From NCBI GenBank assembly GCA_009767595.1, contig VSDK01016794.1, forward strand, positions 59,500 to 123,499: 64,000 nucleotides of DNA. Direction: 5' to 3'. The number at the start of each line of letters is the position of its first letter. Within the stretch, counting starts at the first letter, position 1. This document shows, one piece after another, positions 37,518 to 48,773 of the stretch. A program made the translations under genes and the position numbers. This DNA is from Symbiodinium kawagutii (taxonomy: Eukaryota > Sar > Dinophyceae > Suessiales > Symbiodiniaceae). Under the pieces are notes generated by a model. The model did not search any database, had not been told where the DNA came from, and was given only the letters and a program-made list of their open reading frames with translations.

Positions 37518-39790
37518 TCAACTCTCATCACTGCCATCACGGATGTGTTGGTGCAGAGCTGTGGCATAGAGGTCATAAGTCCTTTGGATTGTTGTCTTAG
37601 GACTGACTCTGCGGCTGTACCGTGCCAGTATCCCGACAAACGTCTCATCTTGTTGACATGAGTCCGTCAAAGGATTCTCCAGCCATGAAATTTTCTGAGA
37701 CTGAAGTTCCAACAGTCTCATCGTATGGTGTATCATATGGAACTTACAATGAATTGGGTACCTGGGCTCTTTGGCTTCCAGGGAAAGTTCTGCCAATTTG
37801 CGGTAGGACCGCAAATGCTGCAAGCCAAGGGCCGCAATCTCAGCTGCGGTGGCTGCGGGCAACCAGGCTCCACTCCGATACAGCAGGCGCATGACTGAGT
37901 TCATGCTTTGCCTGGGGCAGCAATCAATTGCTCATCATTGCGTGCTTGCATCGATGCACGGATCAGCAAATGCAATCACAAGCACCAATTGCATCCAAAG
38001 CACGCTGCCAAAGCAATGAATGCCACCCGTCGGTCCACTCGGGCGAGAACCTCCACCAGGTCATCCGTCAGGAACTCTTCAAGGAATTCCTCAGCAGGGC
38101 AAGCTAACCAACAAAAGAAAAAATTGAAGAATGATGTATGGAGGCGGCTTGGAAAAATATTTACAAAATACATGTTGAACAAGTTGGCTGGTCTTTTGGC
38201 ACTGGCACCAGACCTGTAAAGTCAAGGCGAGTATCCATCAGAAGCGTCGTGGTCTCTCCCTTTTGCCACTTGCCTTCTGGCCAGTCCAAGCTGGCAAGCC
38301 AACCCACACCTTCACGAGAGAACTTCATGTTGGGCCGGGCCTTGGAGAGAGCCATTGCCAGAGTTTAGCATTGTGGCTGTCAGCTGTCGGGAGTGTTGCC
38401 AAGGCACATGCTTCCTTTGACAAAAATCTCTCCATTTCGTGGCCAGGCTTTCAAAACGTGCATCTACAGAGGTTCCTGGCTCATGTTGCACGAGCACCAC
38501 GACGGAGCTGCTGCAGAAATATCTGCCATGTCCCAGGTGGAAATTGTGGAAGATGTCCGGCCGGAAGGTGTAGGGTCGGAAGCCTTCGAGAGATGGCAAC
38601 CGATGGTATGGAGCAGGGCTGTGCCACGGAACAGCGCTGGCCGCTGAGCCCATGGATTTTTCCCAACGCGGCACTGCTGCAACATCTTCCCAAGGAATGG
38701 AAGCATCCATTCCTGTTGCGCATAGGTGACACACTCCCATGGCAAAATGCCCTTCTGCCTGCCCTCGTTTCGGGGCACGTCTGAAATGACGTTCCAGATG
38801 GCCTGCTTCGATTAGGTAAGGCCAGTCCCCCTTCACCCCGACAGGGATGAAGAAGAGAGTGATGCGGGTACCGCTGAAGCTCACCGGAATGCCAGAGTCC
38901 ATAGCAAAGGTGAGGTCTTGCATGGTCAAGTCCATGGCATCATCTAAGGCGGTCTTGTGGTTGAAGTACGTTTCCTTCATCATTGACTGAAACCAAGCTG
39001 AACATAAGGATCTCAGGTACGACATGTGTTGGGCACTACTTACCTCGCTCCTTGAGGGCTGCCAAGAACAGCCACCTTGTGGTCAAAGCATTGCGCAACC
39101 TCGGAGCACATGCCAAAACATGGTAAAGTCAAACTGAACTGGTACAACTATAATGCAACCAAAGAACAAATTAAGTCGTTGCTGCGCATCTTGCACCTCT
39201 TCGGGCTGCTCTCGGGATTTGGACGTTCCTCGTCCCAGCACAGGCTGCCAGCTGAGCAGCATGATGGGTAATTTCTTCTTGCCTCGGGTGGAAATACAAA
39301 ATGGATCACAGACAGGGTTCCCAATATTTTTTCTTATGCAATTTATTACTTCACAGCCAAAACATAAAATGCAACCAACATACTGCGGCCCTCATCTCCA
39401 TGCAGCTTGATTGGCACGCAAAACTGCCATTTTTCTCGTGGGACCGTCCGAAACATATCGAAGTCCGGGTATTGTTGTTTGAACCTTTGCCAATATTTGT
39501 CCAACTCCACTTTCGAAGCTTCCCAGGAATTCTTGGGCATGACAAGATCCAGTCGTCCAAAGTCACTCAGCATTTTCACCATATCTGAAAGTTTGATCCA
39601 GGGGTAGCCTGGGCAACTTGGAATCAGAGGACTGGACTGGAAAGCTGTGGGGTGGCAATTGTTGTATGCTATATGCTGAGCAACGCTCTTCGTCACCAAC
39701 CCGTCCAAAACTCCAAGGCAACGGAGCTTTTAAACCTGCTTCATCCAAAGCTTTGAAACACTCCCGTGCCTTGGTTGGAGCGAAAACAAC
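37518..39790 (-). CDS. DDE transposase-like protein, multi-exon
   Basis: Exons I can place: 39608-39384, 39282 to about 39197, about 39167-39044, 39011 to about 38385, about 38365-38236, 38089-38004 and 37911-37518 (stop). The last junction joins in phase by GT-AG. 38236/38089 fits GA-AG, and 39044/39011 would be a 32 nt GT-AG intron. Three acidic motifs come in DDE order: HGDEG (near 39395), DIFHNFHLG (Asp codon 38555-38557) and CQQDETFVG (near 37646). A GVCHLC zinc-knuckle-like motif precedes the second. Proteins with this layout are, from memory, hugely amplified in dinoflagellates and unnamed; the transposase reading is my inference. The 5' end is unresolved: an exon at about 39790-39700 is likely, and more may lie up to 41500. 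The junction near 38380 needs a short intron or a frameshift. Confidence 0.65.
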
Positions 39791-41596
39791 ATGTTTATTC
39801 GTTGCTTAAAGCTTTTTTTTTATATAGTTTATTCTAGAGCTGTTGTAAGGGTTTTTTTTAATGCCTCAATCGTCTCACACAAATTTGCAGACCAGGGTCT
39901 GCATTTTGACTTCCCCCTGCCATTCTGCGAAGTGCGGGGTCTGGGCGCGAGACTCCCAGTGCTGCATCACCACGCAAGGCAGCAGCAGCATGCTCAGCCA
40001 ACTGGATGGCAGGTGCCTATAGCCAATGCTACATGGACCATGTTAACATTGTTGCCACACACAAGAGCAGTCAAGACACTCCACGGGCCAAACTCCGCGC
40101 AAGGCTTTGCGCAAGGTGGCTAGGCTTGCGGGTTACCCGAGCAGCAAACTGGCCTGGCATGGACAAACCCCTTTCCACCCTGGCTACAGCAATGATGACA
40201 CATAGTGAGGAAGGTGGTAACCCCAAAAATTACGTTCCAGTATTTGATTCCCCTTCAACCCATCGGCTCAGCCCTTTTACCGGTTTTGACAAAGCAAACG
40301 AAAAAGTAACTGCACCCTACTACAAAATCATGGATGAAAAAGCGGCTGCGGTAGGAATGTATCGGAGCAGATGGTTCGGCCACAAACAACTGCAGAAAAA
40401 TGGCTGCGAGAAGATGGCTGCGTGGCCGCAGGTCCGTTTATGAACTGCAGACACGGTGGCAACTGCTAATACAGTGAAAAATTGGAAACGGGAAATGGCT
40501 GCAACGAAATTGGGACGAAAAGTGGTTGCAAAAAATGGCAACTACGACAAAAAAATCACAAGTAGCTGCGGACAGCTGGCGGCAGCGATGCTACACAACA
40601 AAGAGTTGAAACCAAACCATGGCTGGAAAGAAAATGATGCGGAAAATGGCTGCATAGAATGGCAGCTGCGATCAAGAAAAAGTAGCCGACCAGTGGCTGC
40701 AAGACGGCTGCCATGTTACAAATGTAACATATTGGCTGCAATAGAATTGGGGTGGGAAGTTGTGGGGAAGTAACGTCACTTGCAATGAAGCTGGCTGACA
40801 AAATGTTTGCGGACACACGGCAGCCGTAAGAAACGGCATCGCAGCAAATGACTGCAACAAAAGGCCGCTACAAACATGGCAGGATATGAAAAAACAACAT
40901 TGCAGAACATAGTGGCTACAGAAAACTGGCAGGTGGAGTATGAAACACAAAAGCTACCAAAAAACAAGCGCAGTGCACATGGCGGGACCATCCAAGTTGC
41001 ATCTGCGTGGTGGCTAACGAACTGCTTGTGCCAAAAAAGTGGTCCACACACAACATGAGGATTGTCGAAAACACTATTGTGTGCCCAAGGTGTTTTTGAA
41101 AAGACCATTTGTTTCCAACAAGTCCTTGCGCAAACAAAGAGGGTGCAGTGGCTTAAGGTAGCCTATTTTTTTTCGCCAGCAGGTGTCCGGATGTCTCTTC
41201 GAGACTGCCTGTCTTTGCCAGGATTCGCACAGAGGCTACAGGTTCAATCCCGTATCCCCTCATGCCGGTTGTTTGCAATGACAGGTAGCAGTCTGAACCC
41301 CCTGAGCGCAGTAAGTGCTGCTCACAAAATGGCACAGTGCAAGATGGAACTAGGACCAGTCGCAAACACAACTTGACCCCTTGAAAAAAAAACTAGTTTT
41401 CACATCACTGTTACACTTTTATCGCTGCAACTTCAGCCCCCTATGTTCCATGATGCGTTACAAATCTCCAGCCTTGCTACGATCGATGCGTCAAAACTGG
41501 GGCAGAAAACAAGCATCAGCAGGATCCTGCTGTTGCTCCGAGAAAACTATCCACACCCACAGCACGCAAGGAAACGAAGCCTGAGGTTCACAGCTT
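39791..41596. other. Intergenic or 5' intron region with ATGGCTGC array
   Basis: From about 40390 to 40935 the words ATGGCTGCAA, AAAATGGCTGC and GGCTGCGAGA recur irregularly. GGCTGCAACGAAATTGGGAC near 40497 recurs near 47000. The rest shows no exon I can defend, although the 5' exons of the transposase-like gene should lie here or the gene starts near 39790. Confidence 0.5.
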
Positions 41597-44500
41597 CTAG
41601 GCTGAGGCTTTAGCCTTCGCCTTGACTTTGGCTTTGGCCTTGCCCTTGGCCTTAGGCTCAGGCGCCTCAGTCTGATCAGCTTCATCTGCCTCTGGCTTCT
41701 CATGGGCATCTGCGCGGGCACGCTTCTTGTTAGTCTTTGGATCTCCCACGAGCAACTTGTAGCGATGCTCCGCCGCCATGATCTTAACACACCTGGGACA
41801 ATTTTTTTGAGTTCAATCCCTGTATCCTAAGCAGTTTTTTGAAAGTGCTAACAGACAACAAACATGCTAACAAGCATCGGTGCCCTGGCTTTCTCTTTGG
41901 CAGCGGCAATGTCTTCCTTGAGCCTGAGTTAATTTCACACATGGCACGGCCAGAGATGGTGTCGGCTGCAGGTTCACTATTTGACAGCCAGGGACTTGTC
42001 CGCGTTGCCAGTGCCAGCTTCCACAGAGTGTTGAACTTCTGCCAGGTTCAAGAAAGCAGCCTCCAACTCAACCAAGATCTTGTTCATGTCCGCCACAAAC
42101 CTGGGCACAGTGAATTAGCGCAAAGGTCCGATGAGGGACTAAAATTTCAAAAAAAACTACATGCAAAAAAAAAACTGAAGCAAAATTGTAGAAACTGGGT
42201 GGACCGTTCTGTGTTTTGCCCTTCAACGCCCTGGATCATCGTCACCAATTGGCTTCCCTTTTGGTGAACGCTGTCGGTGAAGGCTTTCAAGTTGACTTTC
42301 ATCTCTTCCGTGCTATCCATTGGCGTGGCTCCATGGGGCACACCTGGACCTGGCGTTCCCGGATCGGTGCCAGCAGCATCTTTGCCTGGACCCTTTTCCA
42401 ACGGCATCAGCTCCTTCTGCTGCAGCGGCTGGTCTGGCATGGCCTTTGCATAAGAGGGTATCACAAGCAACACAAATGGACAAGACACAAGCCAGGCCTC
42501 ATCTTCAGGCATTTCCTGTTCTTGCCAGCGTTCCAGATCTGACACTTTCACGCGCACAGTGTCACTGGTCTGGACGAAGAACTCCGTCACAGAAGGGTCG
42601 TACTTGAATGGTCTGCCAGCGGGCAATTACAAGAATCTAATCTATACAAGAAGCATGCAATTGCATGTGCAACATTATGACTATAATGTAGAGACAAAGC
42701 CTCGTGAGAACGGACTTGAACCTCTGGCAGTAAGCTTTGACCTTTCCAATCAGCGGCCTGCAGCAACCCAATGGGGCATAATATATCAGTGTGAAAAAGG
42801 CTGCGGATATAACTGGGAAAGAGATGCTGGGGCACAAGATATCAATGTGAAAAAAGCTGCGGAAATACAATGATAGATGAAATGCTGTCAAGGCACTTTG
42901 AAAATTTCAATTCACTGCCCATTCGTTCCTCAGTGACCCACTTTCCCTCGACTTCCTCTTCGCGCAACCTCGATTGCTCCTTCAGTTTCAAGATCTGCTT
43001 GCCAAATTCGGCCTGGTGACAAAACAAGCAAACATAAAATATGATGGTACATGACAAGAAAAAAATACTGTAACAAAACCTGACCTTCACAAGTTGCCGT
43101 GTCCGATGGTTGTTTTCCAGACCATGGGCTTTGAGAGCCCTCGTAAGAGCTAGTGTGAGTTCTTCTCTGTTTCCTTCCAACCATTGGCGGTGGATCTCTT
43201 CACTGACGTTCAGTTTGCCCTTCGTAGACTTACTGCAAAGCCGCTTCAACCTCATGTACAAGGCGTGCTCGCTGAGCTCCTCAAGTTTGATCGGTGCTCA
43301 GACACCCATAATGTGGAAATCTATCATCAAAAAAACAAACGTCAAACAAAGCCCTAAGAGCAAAGAAACTAAGAGCAAAGAAAATGGATCATGGAATGTT
43401 AATACAACATCTTAGTTACCAACAATCCAAGCGCCATCTTATGGAAAACAAACACCATCCAATGAAGAAAAAAATATGATGTGGAACTACCATGGTCCTC
43501 GTGCTCAAGGTTGAGTTGCTCAGCAAGTTCCTGCTCATGCGGGGACACTTCAAGAGCATGGCCTTGTTCACAGGAGCTTGTGGGAGACACATGGCGGTCA
43601 GCAGCCAGAGGCGTCTTGAGCACAGATGCCATAGATGGCTGCGGCTTGCTTGCACTGCTTGGTGGGGGGGTGCTGCAGTCAAACGAGTCCCTGCTAGGGC
43701 GCTTTGAAGGCTGGCTTGGCAAAGACACAGTCTTGGCAGCTGAGGGAACTGGGTGGGCTGCAGGGGTTGCAGGCGCAGACGCTGAGGGCCCTTCAGGTGC
43801 CAAAGCAGCAACTCCATCTTGGCCAGCTGCATCTTGAAAGGCAGGTGGCACTTTCAACAAAGCTGCGTTCTTCGTCACTGGGGGACGAGCCATCGGATGG
43901 AATTCCGGCTGGGCATCTGACTGTTCAACCTCTGGGCTGCTGTCAACTTCTCCCAAGAAGAGCGTGCGCTTTTTTAGAAAAGCTTCCACGGCTGCATCGC
44001 TCATTTCTTGGTAGCCATCACTAGCGCCAGCAGGAGCAGAGACTGGTGCGTCAACAAGCGTATCTGCGACTTCATCCTCAGCAGTCCCACAGATAGAATC
44101 CTGGGGCTACTTGTTCTTGAATTTGTCCATGCCAAGAGCCTAAGTGTAACCATCAGAATCCCGTGCCTCCAAATTGTCTGCAGGCACTGCAGTAGCTGCC
44201 ATCTCAGGAAGGCTCTCTGGTGGAGCAGCAGTGGCCGCAGAAACTTCTTGACCCCTTTGTTCTGGAACAGGTGTGGCAACAGTGGGCACAGACGCTTCTT
44301 GACCCACTTCCTTTGGAACAGTCGGCGCAGCTGTGGCCACAGAAACTGAACCCTTTTCAGCTTCAACAGGGGCAGCTGCAGCAGGCCGAGTTGGACCTTC
44401 CAGAGGCTCTTCCTTGGCCTCAACCCAGTCGACCTCGAAGAACAAAAAAGTAAATCACAACGATGTGCTTGAAAAAAACTAAGGAGATAGCGATGCCATC

Positions 44501-44746
44501 TGCGTGGTCGACAAGCTCGTGGTTGTGCATTGCAGTTTCTGCTTCCTTTCCCAAAGCTGGCACAAACAAATGGGTGAAACAACTACTGCGACACACAAGA
44601 GTTAACGTAACAAAACTTTTGGGGTTTAACTTGAAAAATCGGTCCTTGAGCATTGCTTCAAGCTCTTCCAAGGAAAGGCCAGTAAGGCTACCAGACAGTT
44701 CCTCACGGGTCCTGTCCACCACCGATCTGGCCGAAGGGGCTGCCAT
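41597..44746 (-). CDS. Dinoflagellate multi-domain protein, 8 exons, about 728 aa
   Basis: Exons 44746-44480, 44433-44161, 44100-43491, 43296-43085, 43012-42897, 42612-42205, 42100-41996 and 41792-41597 join in phase and end at TAG. Introns are GT-AG except 44160-44101, which fits GA-AG with GATTCT at both ends. The protein starts MAAPSARSVV, has a Pro/Ala/Ser-rich acidic middle, then a helical block with the motif YMRLKRLC and KGKLNV (exon 4), a charged helix (exon 5), a helical segment (exon 7) and a basic Lys-Ala tail with a KKRARAD motif suggesting nuclear location. The YMRLKRLC-KGKLNV block is, from memory, common in Symbiodiniaceae predicted proteins of unknown role. An in-frame Met 39 bases upstream (44785) is an alternative start. 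Molecular function is unknown; DNA or RNA binding is a guess from the tail. Confidence 0.75.
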
Positions 44747-45059
44747 GTCAACAACGGCTGGGGGCGCCCACCAATACAAGACCAAGCGCGGCTAGCCAAC
44801 TCCTGCTGCGGCATGGGTAGGCTTGAGTGTCCCAAAAAAGCTGCAGGAACTTAAGTTTTCCCCATCTTTCTTAGAATCTGGAAAGCAAACATCACCCAAA
44901 GCAATTGCAGCATATGGTATACATCGTTTTTATCAAGGTACTGGGTTATTGTTTTCTTCTTTCATGATAATTGGTCAATTTGGGGTTGCCTTGAGTTTTT
45001 TCGTGCTTTAGAAGCATTTCTTGATGGCTTTGAAACCCTGCTGTGTACATGAAATACTT

Positions 45060-45235
45060 GTATTTAATCCGGTTTTTCCTCTCCCAAATTCTCGCCCGTC
45101 TCCGCTAATTCTCGCCCTTTCTCCGCAAATTCTCGTCCTTTCTCCGGTGTTGGATTTTCTCCGGATGTATTTTGAATTTCTCCGGTTGATACTTGTATGT
45201 AATCCGGTTTTTCCAGCCCGTGTTTTTTAGTGTGA
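45060..45235. repeat. CTCGCCC/CCAGCCCGTGT tract between genes
   Basis: Repeated words AATTCTCGCCC (and the variant AATTCTCGTCC), TTTCTCCG, AATCCGGTTTTTC and finally CCAGCCCGTGTTTTTT are related to the sequence in and beside the left 42 bp repeat (37216-37320). It lies between the stop of the methyltransferase-like gene and the start of the 8-exon gene. It may be a former element end, a transcription boundary, or both. Confidence 0.6.
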
Positions 45236-45313
45236 AAAACATGAACAACTTTTGATGGGGGTTGGTGTTTTTACTCTATTTTGATTTTTTTAGTACATCC
45301 ACAAGGTAAGGCC

Positions 45314-47562
45314 CTAATCGGTTTCCATGTGGGTCGGAAAAACCTGTCTCCAACGGGTTGGGATTTTCAGGTGCTTTGACCCTCGCACGTATCGAACTGC
45401 CTCGTTCAAACGTGCTTCTTCCCAACTTTGGCTAAAGGACATCTCTTCAAACTTCTGAGGTGCCTCTAGCCCATGGGATCCCTGTACATGAAGGACAGGT
45501 TTGCCTCCATTGTGGCGGGTCAGCTCAGGCAGAACTCGTTGAACTTTGAGTCCAAAAGCCACAGGGTAAGACCTGCAGTTCAAAGATCAATCAGGGACAC
45601 CAGAAAATGGCTGCAGTGGCACACAGCTGCGCTTAAACAAGAAAACAATTAAGCATCGGACTGCGTCTGCTTCAAGTGAACGCTGCCCTGATACTTGGTT
45701 TTGCCCTGCACCTTCTTCTTCTTGGCGGTTTTCAAGCTGCACCTGAACAGCGAATCTTTACGCAGCGTTCCTCTGTCCAGCAAGCCAATGCGGTAGGAAT
45801 TGCTCCAGCCACGATGCCTTTTCCTGAGTAAGGCAAAAAAAAAAGAAAACACACATGCCAAGTACAAGACCAACCATTTGAAGACAAGTCACGCACTCAG
45901 GGCACCATAGTGTCGCTGCCACCACCCAACCCTCCAAACACGAATGCGCCGCATCAGCCACTCCCATCGAGGGAACCAAGGCATGCGAGAACTCGATGGC
46001 TGCTCTAGCATGAAGGTCCCGCCAAGACAGACAACCAGGGCAGCCAGGAGCGCACAGCGGCTGGCCAAGGTGTTTCCTTCCTTAGTTTGTTCCATGTTGT
46101 TTAAAAAAAACATGATGTAAAATGCATGACAATTCTGTACAAGATGGTTTGTCCAAGTTTCTTGGACACTGGGGTGGCGAATATCGCCAAAAGGCGTTGC
46201 TGGTGAACGCTTGGAGGTTCCGACGTTCATCGCGCTGAATGTGCTGCACACACATGCCATCAACGCAAAGAAACCACTGGGGTCTCCATTTAGGATCACC
46301 CAAATGGACAGCCTGCAAACGCATGAAGATGCCATGAGTACTGGACAGTGAAAAAAAAACAGTACTATCGCAGCCAAAAAACGCAAAACCCACAGGGGTA
46401 GCCAAGTCAAACGGGTTGACTTTGTAGATGGCCTTTCGGCCTGTTCTCCTGCCCTGGCCAAACTTGATGTCCAAAGCAGCTGCTGCAATGCGACCCCACC
46501 GCAAAGACTTCGTGACATTCATGTCGCCGCAAAAGAACTCGATGGCTTGAAAAGCCTGATAACTTAAGGGCAAGGAAAAAAACAGCATTACCATCAACGG
46601 CTCAAATCCCACCTGGGGACACTGAGGCATGCCACCATGGTAGTACAGGAGCACGATGATGAAGACAAATGCCTGGAAGGCACTGAGCCCAAAAGAGATC
46701 TGGGTTGCAGGAACTACAATCCAGCCTTCGGAACTCCAAATTCTATCAATCGCAGCACCAACTGGTCCAAGTCGGTCTCTGTAGGCACGGCGTGCAACAT
46801 CAGAGAAGACAAACGGAAACTAAAACTACAGCACTTTGAGCAAAAGACAAACTGCAGACGCCATACTGTGTTAAAGAGAAAACCCACACGTGCAGACTAA
46901 AGCAAGCAACAAAAGTCCATGACAAAACATGGTCAGCAGCACTGCTACCAACAAGTGGCTACAAGAGAAAATGGTTGCAGTGGGAATGAAACAAAAAATG
47001 GCTGCAACGAAATTGGGACGGAAAGTGGCTGCAAAAAAATGACTGCAGTAAAATGGCTGCGGTACGTTAAAGGAGCTGCAGGGGTATAACCACTACGGAG
47101 ACATTGTGGAGAATTAAAACTGCTACAACTCATCAAACGCAATCCTTATGAACTTACAGGTCCTAAAAAACCATGCAGGGATGACCAAAACCCTTTCCTT
47201 AAACTTAGGATCCCAAAGAAGATGCAGGGGTGATCCAAACCCAATGCTTAATAAATTTGAGTATCCCAAAAAAACATGCAGGGGTGACCAAGAGAAACGT
47301 GCTGCGCAGCAGATCTCTTCGCAAGCTGTTGGTTTGGCAGCGGCCGCCGCGCAGATGCAGCTGATGCAGCTGGCTGCTGCACCCGTGCCGAGCATTTCAC
47401 CATACCTGCCCGGCAGAGACAAGAGGACAAGTCGAACCACTGAAAAAACTCGCGCTGCATCTCTTTTTTTTGGAAGACTCGCGCTGGGACAGTTGCAGAT
47501 ACCGATCCATCTTGCAGATCGAGTTTCTTCTGCGCTAGGATCAAGCCTCCTTGGGCTATCAT
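45314..47562 (-). CDS. DNA-methyltransferase-fold-like protein, multi-exon
   Basis: Exons 46778-46613, 46555-46383, 46312-46162, 46080-45893, 45823-45662 and 45572-45314 join in phase, giving about 366 residues to the stop. A first exon probably starts at Met 47562 (MIAQGGLILAQKK), but its donor is unresolved. The core has EFFCGDMNV (like cytosine-C5 methylase motif I), ALDIKFG (acidic end of strand 2), NPFDLATP, ACVCSTFSAMNVGTSKRS at the PCQ-motif position, and TFMLEQPSSSRM at the ENV position. Pro-Cys-Gln is not conserved, though a Cys is, so catalysis is uncertain. The C-terminal part is basic (KTAKKKKVQGK). The family is, from memory, highly multi-copy in Symbiodiniaceae. A hydrophobic stretch FVFIIVLLYY in exon 46778-46613 is unusual and could mean that exon is misassigned. 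Confidence 0.7.
46960..47062. repeat. ATGGCTGC-word array
   Basis: Words GGCTACAAGAGAAAATGG, AAAATGGCTGC and ATGACTGCAGT recur. It includes the segment shared with about 40497. It lies in the putative first intron of the methyltransferase-like gene. Confidence 0.7.
47160..47292. repeat. Three ATGCAGGGGTGA repeats
   Basis: The word ATGCAGGG(G)TGA(C/T)C recurs at about 47174, 47221 and 47276, each preceded by a CC-AAA run. The spacing of about 50 bp suggests a small degenerate tandem repeat inside the intron. Confidence 0.6.
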
Positions 47563-47650
47563 CTTGATGGTTAATTTTTTTTACTTACAAAATTTATTGT
47601 GCATTTAGTACGTACTACCTATTCTTTCAAACATTTCTTAACCATCAAGA

Positions 47651-48773
47651 TCACTCCTCTCTGCGCCGTCTTCTGCGGCTCTTCTTCCTGGAACGGCTGC
47701 GCTCACGATCAGCATGGCGTCGGCGTCCATCACCATCATCGCCTCCATCGTCACCACCAGGAGTCTCTGTCCCTTCCGTGGACTCGGCAACTGCAGGTGC
47801 GCTTGGTGCAGCAGGTGTTGGCGCAAATCCTGCAAGCAGTGGAGGGTGGAGTACTCTGCAAACTATTCTGGACAACTTGCGACACACTTGTTGCAGTCCT
47901 GCAGGAGGTACCAACGACCACCCTTCACGGATACGGTCCAGGACGTAGTTGAAGTCAGCCTCCTGCTTGCTTCCCGGTGGCAGCAGCAAAGGTGTCTTGG
48001 CCAGTGTCTTCGGAGCAGCGCCAGGTGCAGTCTTGACACCAGGACTCTTCACAGGGTGCGGCGGAGGCATTGCGCCGGGGGGACGCTTTGGAGTTCCAGC
48101 TGCCAGATCTGAACCTGAACTGGTGCAATGTATGGTGCCAAAAAAAAAAAGAAATTGACATGGAAAAATGATAACTTAACATTGATTAATTCGATAATTT
48201 GCTGCCAAGTAACCTCCACGGCTGCCAGGTGCAACTGAAGGGCCGCGGACACCACTAGCTGCAGAAACCCCGCGCCCATCCTGGAAACAGGATTGAGCGT
48301 CCAGGACAGCCAAAAAAAAACAAAACACAACTTTGGACATCGCGAGCCTCGTGGCCAGCAGCTGGTTGCCTGCGCGGAGGTGGTGGCAGAGGCCCTGGAA
48401 ACCCTGGAGGTGGTCCAAGTCCAGCAGGCCAGAACTGCGGAGGCAACAGCGGCTGGTTCACTGGAAAACCTGGTGGTGGTACTGGTGGCACGCCAGGAGG
48501 GAGCGTCGACACCCACTGGTAGGACCAACATGGAATCCAGTACCCTCCCGGATTCGTTGGCATCTGCTTGGGCCCCGGCATGGCACCCGATCCAGGTGGA
48601 TGCCCTTTCCTTAGTGCAACAACTGCATTACACACACTCTAGTGTTAAAAAACAACAAGTCAGAACAAAACACTCACAATAATGCAGCCAAGATTCCCAG
48701 CACCTTTGCCATGCCCCTCGTCTTCGCTTGACGGAGCATCAGAGCCAAGCCCGTCGTCATCACCATTCGGCAT
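47651..48773 (-). CDS. Proline-rich protein with RS-like tail, 4 exons, about 319 aa
   Basis: Exons 48773-48678, 48638-48339, 48280-48181 and 48114-47651 are in phase, all joined by GT-AG, ending at TGA. Residues 1-32 are acidic (GDDDGLGSDAPSSEDE). Exon 2 is very proline- and glycine-rich (PPGVPPVPPPGFP). Exon 4 has a hydrophobic/helical patch (DFNYVLDRIREGW), then an acidic Gly/Asp run and an Arg/Ser tail (RERSRSRKKSRRRRREE). RS tails and proline-rich segments are typical of splicing or RNA-processing factors, so nuclear location is likely; the exact role is unknown. In-frame coding extends upstream to a possible acceptor at 48888, so Met 48773 may be internal and the gene longer. Confidence 0.65.

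Noticed and set aside
41235..41262. GGTTCAATCCCGTATCC resembling a tRNA B box
   Set aside because: No matching A box or acceptor stem was found at the right distance, and a related word at 41810-41825 lies inside an intron, so it is more likely a small repeat.
41250..41376. Short frames with protein-like composition upstream of the transposase-like gene
   Set aside because: No acceptor and donor pair links them in phase to the exons at 39.6 kb, so I did not add them to the gene model.
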